From NCBI GenBank assembly GCA_007922225.1, contig ML680097.1, forward strand, positions 62,001 to 126,000: a stretch of 64,000 bases of DNA, in the 5' to 3' direction. The translations under genes were made by a program, and so were the position numbers. Every line of letters starts with the position of its first letter. The stretch's first letter is position 1. Source of the stretch: Emydura subglobosa. Its lineage: Eukaryota; Chordata; Testudines; Chelidae. Under the pieces are notes generated by a model, which had not been told where the DNA came from, searched no databases, and was given only the letters and a program-made list of their open reading frames with translations. Below, piece by piece: positions 33,291 through 45,609 of the stretch.

Positions 33291-35229
33291 GGGGTGCTGT
33301 GGCAGCCTTACTCAGCCTCTCCCCTACCCCAAAGCAGGCCATTGGGGCCAGCACTTCAGGGCTGGGGCCATCAGAGGCGCTCAGCCCAGCACTCTGGAGC
33401 TGAGGCTGCCTGGCTTGTTGCTGCAAGGCTGGGGCAGGCCAGTGCTCTGGGGCAGGCCAGTGCTCTGGGGCTGGAGCCACCCAGGACTGGTGGGCTGGGG
33501 GGGCCAGGGCCCAGGACACAGGCTGGCTAGGGTGGGGCTCCTCTGGCCACCTCAGGGGCCTGGACAGGGTCTGGAGGGGGAGGGAGCGAAACCTCCAGCA
33601 GAAGATGCAGGGCTGGGTGGCTAGCCTCCCCAAATGACCGGTTCACGCATGGCTGATGGTCCAACTCTTCCTTCAGGGTAGGCCACGCAGCCTCAACATC
33701 TCTGAGACTGAGACTCTGGTCTCCAGCGAGTGCAACTGAGATAGACTCCTGGGATGAGACTTTTTGCTCACTACAGGTGTCAATGCACCTCAGCAAATAC
33801 TTGCAGTGACACTATGCAGTCTTTTCAAAACAGAATAAAGTTTATTAGTCAGCTGGAACACAGCATGGAAAAGTCCTTAGGTTAGCATAGAAATACAAAG
33901 ATTAAGACAGTCCATACTGGCCAAACCAGCACTCCCTTAAGCCATGCTGCTGAAGGAACCATCTTGGTTTCCTCTCTCTGTATCTGTCCTTTAGTTTCTC
34001 TTTCTTTCTCAGTCCCAGATGAGAGCTGCTGTGTTTCTCCCAAAGGCTAGCTCTTATCCTAGCCTCCTGTTATATTGTGGTATGTTGTCTTCCTCCTGCA
34101 GACCCATGATGAGATCACTTGTTCTACCTGCCAGAGGTTTCCTGTGGCTAGGTATCAGTTGTTCAGTGTTTGGGGTTCCCACTGTCTTTCTGGATCCTCC
34201 ATTGATATGGGCTGGTTTCAACCAATCCTTTAACAACCCATTCATACCAACCTCGACAGTTGCACAAATGCCTCAGGTCTCCTGTTTTGCCCTAAAAAGC
34301 AGCTTTTAACCATTTACATACTCTATGCACAGCAATGTGAAACATAAAAGGAAACTGAGGCACACACAAGTATCATTTAAAAAAAAATACCAAAATTCCT
34401 TCATTCACTCCATGTGAAATCAAGATACCCGGTTTCACTTATGCTCCCTGTGGCTCCCTTGTCCATCTGTAACACTGTGATAAGTACCACAACACTTTGG
34501 CGGCTACCGAAGTACCATGCTCATCCCAAAGTTTCAGGTGAGCAATTGAGCCACTTGAAGAAATAAGAGACTCGTTCAAGGTGATGGAGACCGTGAGAAA
34601 GCCAGGAAATGAATCCAGGTCCTCTGTGTCACACTCTATTGCCCAGGGGACATCACTCTTTTTTTCTCTCATTTTGCAATGTTACCTGGGTCTCAGCTAT
34701 GCTGTCGCTGTTGCTGTGTCCGCAACCACACAAAATCGGGAATCCTGTCAGTTCATCCAGTGCAGCAGAATCTCAGTTTGCACCATGCCATGGGGGCCTG
34801 TTCTGCAGCTGGGCTGAGACATAATGACTCAAAAGGGGGCCAGCGATGGAGTTAAGGGGCTGTAAAGTTCCAGGGCTATTTAAGCTCATGCCAAGCATGC
34901 TTCACAACCCACCAACGGTAGCTAATGTAAAGGCAGAATTAAGGTTGTGTCAAAAGACAAAGGACAGAGGAAATGTTGGGGCCCCTGACATGCGTGATCC
35001 AGCCCCCTATGGGCTCCTCACGCCCCCTCTCCCAGTGCTTCCTGGGAACCCTCTGCCAACTCCCTCATAGGGCTCCTTGGAGAACCTCGCCCCCCCCCCA
35101 GAGCTCCCTGCGACCCGTCCCCCCCCCTTTGCCGCGCTTGGCGCCACCTGAGGTGTTGTGGCAAAAACTCTCTTCAGCAACACGCCTCCATGTACTCGAC
35201 GCCTCATAGGCTGAGACCCTTGTCCGTCT
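33291..35229. other. Intergenic stretch, partly GC-rich
   Basis: A short tandem repeat (ggggcaggccagtgctct, about 2.3 units) lies at 33,432-33,475. Around 33,810-34,400 is AT-rich text with 'gaataaagtttattagtca', perhaps an old LTR in reverse, but I cannot confirm it. The C-rich segments at 35,030-35,130 give spurious ORFs. No gene supported. Confidence 0.35.
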
Positions 35230-35870
35230 CCTGCTCTCTGCCAATTGGAGCTCTTTCCCCGCTCAGTGGGCGAGGACTACCTGGGTAGCTCGTTCTTCAC
35301 AATCCCATTGGGTCGCCGAGCTAACACTGCAAAACCTCCCTGTAGCTGATCCGTTTGGTTACCTGTCAATCAAAGCTATTCTGCTAACCTATTGGCCCTG
35401 GGAACAAGAGGTGGGATTTATTCTATTCTTTCCATCACAGAGCATTCCACGCCTAAGCTTTCCTGAACTAGATAGGTGATCAAACCTGTCTATCAATCCC
35501 TCTTGTGCGTTCTATTAGTCTCTGGAACAAGGGGAGCCCGCCCTCTTCATCCTGTCAGTCAACGACTTTTTAAACTTAATAGGTGGGAAGTCTTGTCCAT
35601 TAACCGTATTCTGTGTGTCTATTGGTTAATCGTTTAATAGGCGTGGCTTATATCCCCGCCCCCACTCCTCCCTTCCCCTCCCGGATCCGCAGCTCCTCTC
35701 ATTCCTTCTCTGGCTGCTGGTGGGTGTGGGTACGGCTCAGTAGCCAGCCGTGAGCTCCGATTGGAGGATGCGGTTCGGTAGGCGGGTTCTGAGTGTACCT
35801 TCTCAGGGCGGGATTGGCTAGAGGGTGAATGGGGTGGGGAAGAGGGCGGAGTCGCCTGTCAGTCAGTGAG
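35230..35870 (+). promoter_or_regulatory. EVI5L promoter region with CCAAT-box cluster
   Basis: Six ATTGG (inverted CCAAT) pentamers on the plus strand at 35,244, 35,307, 35,391, 35,621, 35,760 and 35,813, and a GC box CCCCGCCCCC at 35,654-35,663, precede a CpG-rich first exon. No well-placed TATA box was seen. CCAAT boxes bind NF-Y and GC boxes bind Sp1-type factors. Such TATA-less promoters are usual for broadly expressed genes. The transcription start is not fixed; I place it between about 35,820 and 35,900. Confidence 0.6.
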
Positions 35871-36060
35871 TCTGTCTGTCTGTCTGTCTGGTCCGGGCAG
35901 CCCGCGGGGGAGGTGGCGGTTCCATGGCAGCTGCGGTGCCTGGCGCCCCTGCCCCTTTTCATGTGGTGACTGGGAGAGAGAAGGCCGGGCCCGCGGGGTT
36001 CGGTCCCCCGCCCCCCTGAGGAGGAGGAGGCTGGGGAGCCGCTATGGCAGCGCCGCACAG
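35860..36060 (+). other. EVI5L exon 1, noncoding (5' end approximate)
   Basis: CpG-rich, containing a (TCTG)5 run at 35,871-35,890 and ending CGCCGCACAG before the donor GTAGGA at 36,061. The exon is inferred from its position downstream of the promoter, the strong donor and the need for a leader exon joined to the acceptor at 48,302. It holds two ATG triplets opening short upstream frames (35,924 and 36,044). RNA evidence would be required to fix the 5' end. Confidence 0.55.
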
Positions 36061-37692
36061 GTAGGAGGAGCCGCCGGGGGCCTCCCCCCCCCACTCTGGG
36101 GGTGGCTGGTTCCCTTTGCCCTTCCCCCGCCCAGGGAGCGGGGGGCTGGGTCCCCGCGATCCCAATGTGTGCGGGGGCCACTCTCGCAAGTGGGATGCCT
36201 GCTCCCCCCTCGCCGCAGCCTGGCGGGGTCTGGCCACCCTCCCTCCGATTCCCTGTCAGAAAGACGGAGGGGGTGTCTGCTCCCTCCTCCCAGACACCAG
36301 CTGCCACCCCCAGCTGAGGCGGTCATCCTCCCAGCCCCCACAGGGATAGGCGTGATTCACCCTGAACCCGGAGCCAAGAGGGGTCTGGTTCGGGTTCTGC
36401 CTTCTCTCCCAGCTAGGCGGGTGGCATCTGTGAGCCCCCTCCCATGTAGGGAGTGCCTGGTCACTTGCCCAGAGACATGGATACTCCCTGTTCTGGTAGT
36501 GCCCTCGTTTTCCCCCCAGCTCCCAGGAGGATTTCACATCTGCCCTATTCCCCCAGGTGCAGTGAATGGAGGATGTGGTGGTGAATCTGCCCACAGCCCC
36601 TCCTATGCCCTCTGAGATGGGCATAGAGAAGGGAGAGTGCCAGCTCCCTTCTATTTCCAGGGAAAAGATGGTAGGAGCTGGCACATCTGCCTTCACCACA
36701 CACTGGCACTGTGGCCCGTCGCCAGCACCTCTCCACGGAAGCCCATGTCTCTGTGGTATGAGCTTTTTATTTGTCTCTGTGTCCCAATCCCAGTAGCTAC
36801 CGTCTCCTTCTGGGTTAAAAAAAAATGCAAAATCTAGGCCAGGGTGACTTGGTCTGTTCTAGAAGGAGCCCTCCCCTTGCTTCCTTTTCTGAAATGGTCT
36901 CTGCTGCTGAAACTGAACAGCTGATCACTCCCTAAATTCTAGTTCTTGCTCCTTTTTTGTGCTGTAGTTAGGGTAGTCTCCGAAATCCCTTAGTTGATGG
37001 CTCTGCCAAAGCCAGCACAGACATGAGGAGTTGTCTCAACAAGGTCTAACTGGATACCACTAGGCAGGTGTTATGGCAGCACCACTGAATTCTGCTCTGG
37101 CTGAAGGTTTGTTATTGTTCCCATTGTGTTCATTTTTAGTGGGGTTTAGTAATGGGTAGAAATCTAGGATACAGTTTGTTCCTCTTGACATAACTTAAAA
37201 AAATACACTGCCAACTGACTGTCTTTGAATGAAAGATTGCCATAATGTTAAATGCTCAAATCTTTGGGTTTAATTTTTGCCTATTCAGTATGCCCAAAAT
37301 GGCTAAATTATGAAGAGGAGGATCTTTGCTGTGACTGATTTGCTTGTTGAATATTTCTGAAAGAAAATGTCTCCAAATGGCCCAGATGTTTCTTAGCTGC
37401 TTAGTATGTTGCTTGCAGGGAGTGAAAATTATGTTGATTTTGGTATCTATGGGATTTGCTGTAGTCAGTCCTGATCAATGCAAAGAAAGCACCACTAGTC
37501 TGAGATCTTGCTTATCACCAGACTAGGTACCAATGGAAAACTTCTTAGGGGTATAAAGCATTTGTTGTTAGCCCTAGGTGCAACTTATTGGCACCATTGT
37601 TAAAAATCAAATTATTTTGATCACCATCCTATGTCATCATTTTGCACTGGACTTTTGATAGGATTTTAGCAACCACTGTCTCAGGAACAACT

Positions 37693-37876
37693 AGGGTGCA
37701 TCTGCACTTGGAAAACTAGTACCTGTTTTTCAGCAGTGACACAAGTGTTAGTATAGATGGGGCTTTAAGCAGTTTTACCATCCTTTCATGTGTGTTCACT
37801 CTGAGCTCTGACTATGCCATTGGAAGCTCATCTTCATCAGTGCTAACAACGTTGAGAGCACTAGTGTAGACAACCC
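37693..37876. mobile_element. MITE with inverted termini
   Basis: The left end 'agggtgcatctgcact' and the complement of the right end 'agggttgtctacact' match in 12 or so of 15 positions. Same GTCTACAC type as elsewhere. About 184 bp, intron 1. Confidence 0.55.
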
Positions 37877-37978
37877 TGCAGCTGCCAAATGGCTTTGAAA
37901 ACTGTTGCTCAAACTTACTGTGGGCAGGCCTCATGAATACGATTCATAAAATGGTTTTGGCAACTGGCAGACTATTTA

Positions 37979-38182
37979 AGTGCTTGTCTATACAAACAAT
38001 TAGTTTGTGGCAAGGTGGACTATGAATCTACCCCATGCTAGCCTGGCAGAGTCTAACTGTCCAGGTACATCTTGCTGATGCCTGTTTAATAGTTCATTAG
38101 CGTGCTTTGAGCTAGTCCCATTTCAAAAACTAGCTAGCCGTTTCATCTCGCTGCAAACTAATTGTACTTATAGACAAGCCCC
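37979..38182. mobile_element. MITE with long inverted termini
   Basis: The left end 'tgcttgtctatacaaacaat' plus TAGTTTG pairs with the right end 'caaactaattgtacttatag' plus ACAAGCCC, giving inverted repeats of about 28 bp with small gaps. About 204 bp, no ORF. Confidence 0.7.
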
Positions 38183-39680
38183 AAGGCGTCTTTTCCTTAA
38201 TGTAGACACTTTCAGCAGGGTTAGCTGATGTGGTGGTTAGTTCTGGCAGTTTTACCATCTAAAAGAGATGGGGGCCTTACAATTAGAAACTGGTGCCATT
38301 TACCATTTGAAAGTAACTTGGAGTCTCAGCTTTGAAGAAGTATAACAGTGAACCGCTGACATTGGAGATTATGAGATGTCAGCTGCTGAAATCATGTCAA
38401 AATTGAAGTGGAAAGAAAATATAATTTGAATGTGACTTTTTGAGGCCTGCTATTCGGTCAACTGGCATCAAGGTTTTCAGGACCAGTTAATGCTTCTGGA
38501 CATGGTTCCTGGACTAGTAAGCAAAACAGGGGAAAAAATTTTTATCTGTGGTTGTGGAATTTCTCTTAACCATGCTTTATTTTCTTCACAATAATATACT
38601 TATTGATACTTTGAGAGTAATTGATGTGACTAGATATCTTGGCAATCTAATACATGGCATACGTACCATTGACAAAGACCTTGCCAGTTGTAAATTATCA
38701 ATGGCTTTGCTGTTGGGATCCCCAATGAGAAAACAACTTATATTTGAAACAAAATTATTTTTTCCCCTTGGTAGTGGAATTTTAGATGTCCATTTGTGAA
38801 TTCCTCCAATGGCAACATTTTTGTTTTAGAAAACTTGAGATGTGCTGAAAATTTCACATATCAAAAAAAACCAAAACAACAACCTCCCAACCTTGCAGAA
38901 AAATCCAATAACATTGAAGTTTTGGATTTGTAAATGAGACTAAGGAAGCGTGATACTCAACTCCCACTGACTGGGATTTGGTTGCCTAAAACCTTAAGTG
39001 CCTTTTGAACATTTCAGTCTACAGAACTTTAATTTTGGGGTGGGTGGGAAAATAGCCAGTGCTCCTCAATATTTTTATCACCATCCAAAAGAAGAGCCAC
39101 AAATTGGGATGAAACCCAGTTTCTCTGTTGGGTAGCTGACTAAAAAGAATCCTAGATCATTGGATTTGCTCTGGCCTGTAGGGATGAATTTTACCATCTG
39201 CCCTTCTCTGCTGTCCACACGCAAGATTCTTTGAAATTATAGGGTCCTAATGGCTTGCTATAAGGACCTGGTTCTTGTACATGTGTGCGCTCATCAAGGA
39301 AAAGGCTGTTCCCAAGATCCAAAACAAATAGGTCATCTAATTTCAGGCTTAACAGTCTTGACACTGTCCCTTTAAAAAAGTATTTACTTTCACATCTAGT
39401 AATAAAGTAATAAAGTCTTGGGTTGCCTGTGACATTGATTTCAATGGGGTTTTATAGGTGTGCTTGTGAGTAATACATTCTTTGGTAAATACTGGCAGCC
39501 AAAGGCTGAGAACTAAGGTTTCCTTATAACCTTGAGTTCTTCTGAAGCATACTAGCAACATTCTAAAATGTCGAGAATCCTGTAGCACTTTAAAGACTAA
39601 CAAATGTCATTTCTGCAGGATAAGCTTTCGTGGGCTGCAACCCACTTCATCAGATGCAAGAAATAAAAATCAGATAGGAG

Positions 39681-39737
39681 GTGTGTGTGTGTTTGTGTTT
39701 GTGTACATACATACATATATATGTACATATATATACA
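39681..39737 (+). repeat. Microsatellite (GT)n then (CATA/TA)n
   Basis: Alternating GT followed by 'acatacatacatatatat'-type repeats inside the Penelope copy. Confidence 0.85.
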
Positions 39738-39925
39738 TCCAAGGGTAAGGAACAACAGTAGGGAGGGTAGGTGTTAGCAAAGTCCATTCAGTTAGAGTAG
39801 ATGAGGCCTAACACAACCATTGATTAGCAGGTGAGAATGTGTGAACAGTGACCATTACTTCTTGTAATGAGATGATCATTCCAAGTCCCTATTCAGACCC
39901 AGTCTGATTGTGTCAAGTTTGCAGA

Positions 39926-40411
39926 TCAGTTCCAGCTCTGCAGTTTCTCGCTGAAGTCTGTTTTTGAAGGGTTTTTTTGTAGAAGTATGGCAACTTTCAA
40001 GTCAGCTACAGAGTGTCCTGGGAGATTGAAGTGCTCTCCTACTGGTTTATGGATGTTCCCATTTTTTATGTCTGATTTGTGTCCATTTATTTTTTTGCGT
40101 AGTGACAGTCTGGTTTGGCCAATGTCCATGGCAGAGGGGCATTGCTGGCACGTGATGGCATATATTACATTAGTAGATGTGCAGGTGAATGAGCTCCTTA
40201 TGATGTGGCTGATGTGGTTAGGACCTGTGATGGTGTCGCTAGAGTCGATGTGTGGGCAGAGCTGGCAATGGGGTTTGTTGCAGGGATAGGTTCCTGGGTT
40301 AGTGTTCCTGTTGTATGGTGTATGGTTGCTGGTGAGTATTTGCTTCAGGTTGGGGGCTGCTGTAAGCAAGGATAGATCTGCCTCCCACGGCTTGAGCGAG
40401 TGAGGGATCAT
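39926..40411 (-). pseudogene. Penelope GIY-YIG endonuclease fragment
   Basis: A 161-codon frame: PGTYPCNKPHCQLCPHID (cysteine-rich linker), VIYAITCQQCPSAMDIGQTR (the GIY..YIG region), LSLRKKINGHKSDI, then KPVGEHFNLPGH. The family motif YIG is DIG here, so the catalytic region has lost its tyrosine. The GIY-YIG nuclease of Penelope elements nicks the target DNA for insertion. There is no start codon context and no upstream RT, so this is an inactive fragment. Confidence 0.75.
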
Positions 40412-43400
40412 CTGCTAGGATAGGTTGTAGATCCTTAATGATGTGTTAGAGATTTTAGCTGGGGGCTGTAGGTGATGGCCAGGGGTGTTCTGTGGTTTTC
40501 TTTGTTGGGTCTGTCCTGTAGTAGATGACTTCTGGGTACCCATCTGGCTCTGTGGATTTGTTTTTCAAAGTGTCCTTTCTAAACTCACCTTTAAGTGGAG
40601 TCCTGATGTATTGACATGAACACATTCAACACTTGCATGAATTGTCATGTCAGGAAAATTATTGAAATTGGATTGCCTTTACTTGATGTTCAGCACAATA
40701 AGAGATCTTTGCATACATACAAAGGCTGATGGTCTGTGTTGAAATTGAACATGCAAGGAGGAAAAGAGTTTGGAATCCGAGAGTGTTTGGTGGTAGACAC
40801 TTTGTTGGCTACTCTAGATGACTGTCTTAAAGAACAATTTTTACAGCACAAGTTCAATTTAGCTTCACCACATGCTGTTTGCACCAATGCATCTTGTTGC
40901 TGCCCTAAAAAGAAAACCTTTGGGCTTTAGAGTTCAAGACCCACTGTTTGTTCAGTCCTCTAAGACCTCCTTCAGTGTAGGGGAGGGGCGACTTTGGGGT
41001 ATTGATGGCAATTTGAATCATAAGGACAGAGTAGCTGTCCTAGCTATATTATTCTGCTGTGCCTGTACTGTGGTATCTTAGCACACTGCAAGTCTAGTGT
41101 GATGTGGTAAGGCTTAAATAATAACACTGATGGTGTGTTCAGTGATTTTCCCCCTCCTCCCATACCTGTTGGCATGTTGTTACTCTGAACTCCCACTGAA
41201 GTGAAGAGGATTCTTGCACCATAGACTTCACTGTGTTTTTAGTCATATTACTAGAGCTGCTTCTGTATCTGACAGCATTGTTGTATGAGCAGTTCAACAC
41301 TGTATACAGTCTGTTAAACTAATAAAAGCACGGAAACTCAGGCCTAGAGCTTCCGTCATATCCCTCTGCAGAAATATAGTTTTTAATACAGCATTTAAGA
41401 TTGCCCATTGTAATGAGCCTCAAAACAAAATCTAAACAAAGTGGGATGACTTTAATGAGTGACAGCCATGAGTTGTCTTTCCCCTGGGTCAGAAACTAGC
41501 TTCACTTCCCCAGATGAGAATGCCGTGAGTCCTCAAGCTACTGGTCTGAATCCCATGGCATTTTTTAAGATTCCCACCACCCTCAAGCCCCCCACATTGT
41601 GATCTCTGGCTGGAGGAGCATGTAGCTTCCTTATTGAGCAGCCAACGAAGGAACATTAGTTTCTCTAACTGATTTGTCTTCTGGTCAAGCTATCCTGATA
41701 GCATAGTGAGGGGGAGTTTATGCACTCCTGGCTCGGTATACATAACAGGCCCCGCTCTCCCTTATGGGATGTTGGGTGGGGGAGGAACCAATAATGGGGG
41801 CTAATGAGTGTCCTGCTCGTAGCTGGAGTGGCCTGTTTCTATAAAATAGCCCACTGAATTTTTTTAAGTGAATCTACTACCATGGAAGGTGCTGAATTAA
41901 AAATGTGTTGGAGACTAAAGTCCTCTGTCTACCCCCAGAACAATAAAAGGGCAAACTTTCCCACATGCTGTCTGTATCATTGTACCTCACCTCTGCCTTG
42001 GAGGTAGCTCTGGGTGTTCAATTTATGTCTGTCCATCCTAGCCTCTCTGAGACTGCCTACAATACATAGCATCAGATGTGATGGTGACTTGATATAACAC
42101 TGGTCTGCTCAGAACTCTATAGATCCCAGCTCATTTCATATAATCTCCTAAAAAGCTTTCAGATGGCAGTGACTTCCGGTTACTACTATCAGAAATGGAT
42201 TTAAACCAGCGACCTAGAGGAGCCTACATCTTGGATGTAGTTAAGTGGCTAAGTTAAGATGCTGTGAACTTCAGAGCTAGGTAAAACAAAGTGGGGGTTT
42301 TGTTTATCTTCAAGCCCTTGTGGCAATGTTAGATGTGTGGACAGGACAGTCATACTCAAATGAAGGGTTTATTGTATTCATTTCCTTCTCATCCTTTACC
42401 TTGCCTGATCATGTGATAATTCAACCAGGTACTGAATTAACTTCTGGGCCATAGCTTCTAATGGTTAACTGTACTGGTATGAACAAGCCAGTAGCAGGTT
42501 CGCTTAGGGTGTGCCAAGAGTATAAAGTTCTGATGTCCTCATCTATCCCACAGTGGAAAAATAGAGGGAAATTCCTTTTGTGCTAAAGGTGAAAAAAGTT
42601 TATATGATAAATAATACTGGATCTTGGCAACCCTATGTTAGTCCACTGGACTAATGTTTTTAGCAGATGTCGTTGGAAAGCAGCTAAATGTTTATCCCTT
42701 CCAATAAATGTTAATGCTTTTAAAATAGAACCTTGGTTTGTTTCAGAGTGAAGTGAAATTTGGGACATTTCTGCAGGATTCAGCAAAGGTTTCTGCTGAT
42801 ATTAATGAGAGTAAGGAAGGATATGTGTTTAAATATTAGGTAGTTTCATCATGGGAAGCTTCAGATAAAGTATAGATCCCAGTATAGGTGATGCTTGCTT
42901 CTGAAAATGTCTTGTTCCCTATAGATATAAAAATAAAATCTGTTCAAGACCATTCAAGGAAGCTCTTATAGCAGGGATGCCCCTGTGGAAGTTTACTTCA
43001 AGACTGTTATTTCATAGGCATTACAGAATAGTTCAAGAAACATAGGTGTTAGTGAAGTGATCTTTTCACTGTAAATGATATTGAAGTCTTCACAAAGAGC
43101 TTACAATTATTTTTTAATATAGAAATTAATGATTCACAGAAAATCTTTCCTTTGCAATGGGACAAGTCACTCATACAGATCAGTCCTTTATAATAAAACA
43201 ATTTAATTCCCATCTTCCCACTGGGGCCAAGAAGCTATGCTCTTTAGATTCAAAATGTTTTTGTTAACCTTTGCTATACTTCAGAACTATTAACCTAATG
43301 GCACGGTAACTCTGTTTTCCAAACTGAAATAACTTTAGTTATTATCAGGTGTTGTTTTACTTATCCACTCTTTCTGTCTGGTTGTTCCCAGTTTGTAGTG

Positions 43401-45524
43401 TGTTTAGTGTGCCCGCTTTCCTGTTGATGAAGGGTTGGAACCTCTACAATATGTTGATCCCTGATTAGGATAGTCACAGTTTTCTGATAACTGCAAACGA
43501 TAGCACAGCTTAATCCTTCCTGAAGTAAACCTAAGCAAGCATTTTTCAGAATAGGCAGTCACCTAGTCCTATTATGATGGTATCTGGTTTGCATTGAGGG
43601 TAATGCAGCTGATGCAGGTAAATAAGAAATATTAATTATGAAAAATCCTATTTCTCAAGGTGGTTTGGTTCTTTCTCATCTCAGAGCTGTTTCTAGCATT
43701 TCTGTTACTGTTTTGCCCTTACTACAGGTTGCCCTTACTAGCCATAGGCACCATCTTTTGCCAGGAATCAAATTAGGGCCCTGCAATCTCAGTGCCATTC
43801 GCAATCTAGCACTGTAGCTTTTGAAATGTCATGATTGATTTGGTTTTCAGGTTGCCTTTGTCATGTGTTCCTTTTTGCTTATGACCTTATACTGTGAGGC
43901 TAAAGGCAATGCCTTTTCAACCACACTTCTTGAGCAATGCAGGTATCTGCTTATCCTTCTCAAAGTGTTGTTACTTGTAACAAAACATACTTTATTAATT
44001 TTATAAACAATTAGCTAATGAGTCCTGACCTCTAATTTATAACCGGCTACATGCTGTGCTAGAATCTGTCAGCTAATCATACTCTGTTCATAATGTCCAT
44101 TTTTGTAACAATGTATTGTGTAGTGGTCATGATTATTCAGCATTCATGTGGAAACATGAAAGAAGTGCTTGTACTCAGTTGATCACAATTGTGCCCACTC
44201 CTGTTTGTAAAGAGTTTTGGTGTCATGTATAATTTCCATTATTATTTGGAGCTGTTAAACCAGATTTGCTCCTGAGCTCCTCCCCTCGCAGAAGACTGAG
44301 AAATGTATAATGGCACATGCATTTTTGCATAGTGACAGGGAAGAGCTGATCAAATGCCTCACACCCAGCAAGCGTGTTTGCAATGAAAGCTTTGTAGATC
44401 TAAGAATGAGAAACAGGATTTTGGCACTGATTGTTACAGTGCTCCTTGTCAGTGCCTCTTCCTAGGATCCAAGCCTGCACATAGCTGCCAGTTATAACAG
44501 GGATGCTGGGAAGAGCTGGGAGTGAAACAATGCTAAATTAATCCAAGAAACATAAGAGATCACTTATTAATAGGCACTAGAAAATATTCCCTTTTAGAAG
44601 TGTCTGGCTCTGTTCAAACAGGCAGAGCTTCTGCATTGTTCACAGTGGTAAAATTAACTTTGCTGCATTTTTTAGACATGGGGCTTCCAATTTGTGGATA
44701 ATAGTTGTAATTTTACAGTAATGCCCTGCCGGTGTCAGCAAATAAATGAGGCTGAGATTTATAAGAACATGTGATACTTAGTCTGTATTAAGGGAAAGGG
44801 GGAGAAATAGAAGCACATGTTACATATTTGTGGCTGACAGCTGTAAAATTGGTAGGAGCCAACATAATCATTTATCATCCTGATTAATCATGTTATCATA
44901 ACTAGGACAAGGCGTGACAGATTTCTAAAGGACTACACATTATTGGACAGAGGTTGATGTAAAAAAAGATGGGGGCTCTAATTGGGTTCAGTACCAGTGT
45001 CTTACTGAGAAGCTCAGCTCAACCACCTCCAGCTACTGGAGGTGGGGTGGGGGAAATTTCTTCCAAGGTGCTGTCTTTTTTTAATACAGCTTTATTTTTC
45101 ATAGTTCTCGGCTAATAGATAACAGCTCCCAAGCTGCTGGAAGAGAGAAACTCTTTCCCCTTCCAACCACACTCCAAAGCCTCCTAAATACGGGGGGAGG
45201 ATGATCTCTTACCCTTTCTCCAGCCTCTGTGTTGGTTTTTTTTATTTTTGTTGTTTTGTTTTTTGGATGGTTGTCCCTCACAAATAGCATCATTGCACAG
45301 CAGCATAAGTTTTAACTTGATATTATTGTCAGGTTTCTGGCTGCCTGGAACAACCATGGTGAAACTGAGGTAAGTCTTGTAAATTTCACTTTGCTGCTTG
45401 TTGGGAAAGCAATGGGCAGCAACAGAGGTACCAAGTCTCTGCCTATAGTCACAGGGAAACAGCCCTGTATGGATTCACTTTTGGAAGGTTCTGTGCCGTT
45501 AATGCAAGCTAGAAACCTCGTGAC

Positions 45525-45609
45525 CTGATTTTTCAGAAGCACTGAACACCCGCAGCCTTCATAGAAGTCAGTAGGAGCTGTGGTTGCACAGCACCTGTGC
45601 AGATCAGAC
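45525..45609. repeat. Palindromic MITE-like element
   Basis: The left arm 'ctgatttttcagaagcactg' plus AACACC pairs with the right arm, whose complement reads 'ctgatctgcacaggtgctgt' plus GCAACC. About 26-bp arms, imperfect; intron 1. Confidence 0.6.

Larger units (their letters stand above)
39578..40566 (-). mobile_element. Penelope-like element, 3' part
   Basis: The plus strand starts 'tagcactttaaagactaaca', has 'gctttcgtgggctgcaaccc' and ends near 'ccatctggctctgtggattt'. This is the reverse complement of a Penelope-like element 3' half. It encodes the end of the reverse transcriptase and a GIY-YIG endonuclease on the minus strand. A (GT)n/(AT)n microsatellite sits at 39,681-39,737 in its 3' UTR. 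It lies antisense in EVI5L intron 1. Confidence 0.8.

Noticed and set aside
33196..33633. 145-codon minus-strand ORF in GC-rich DNA
   Set aside because: Alanine/proline repeats from a short tandem repeat; no domain, and opposing frames are equally open.
35699..36615. Long ORFs (249 and 202 codons) on both strands at the CpG island
   Set aside because: Frames are open because stops are rare in GC-rich DNA. They cross the exon 1 donor and show no conserved domain.
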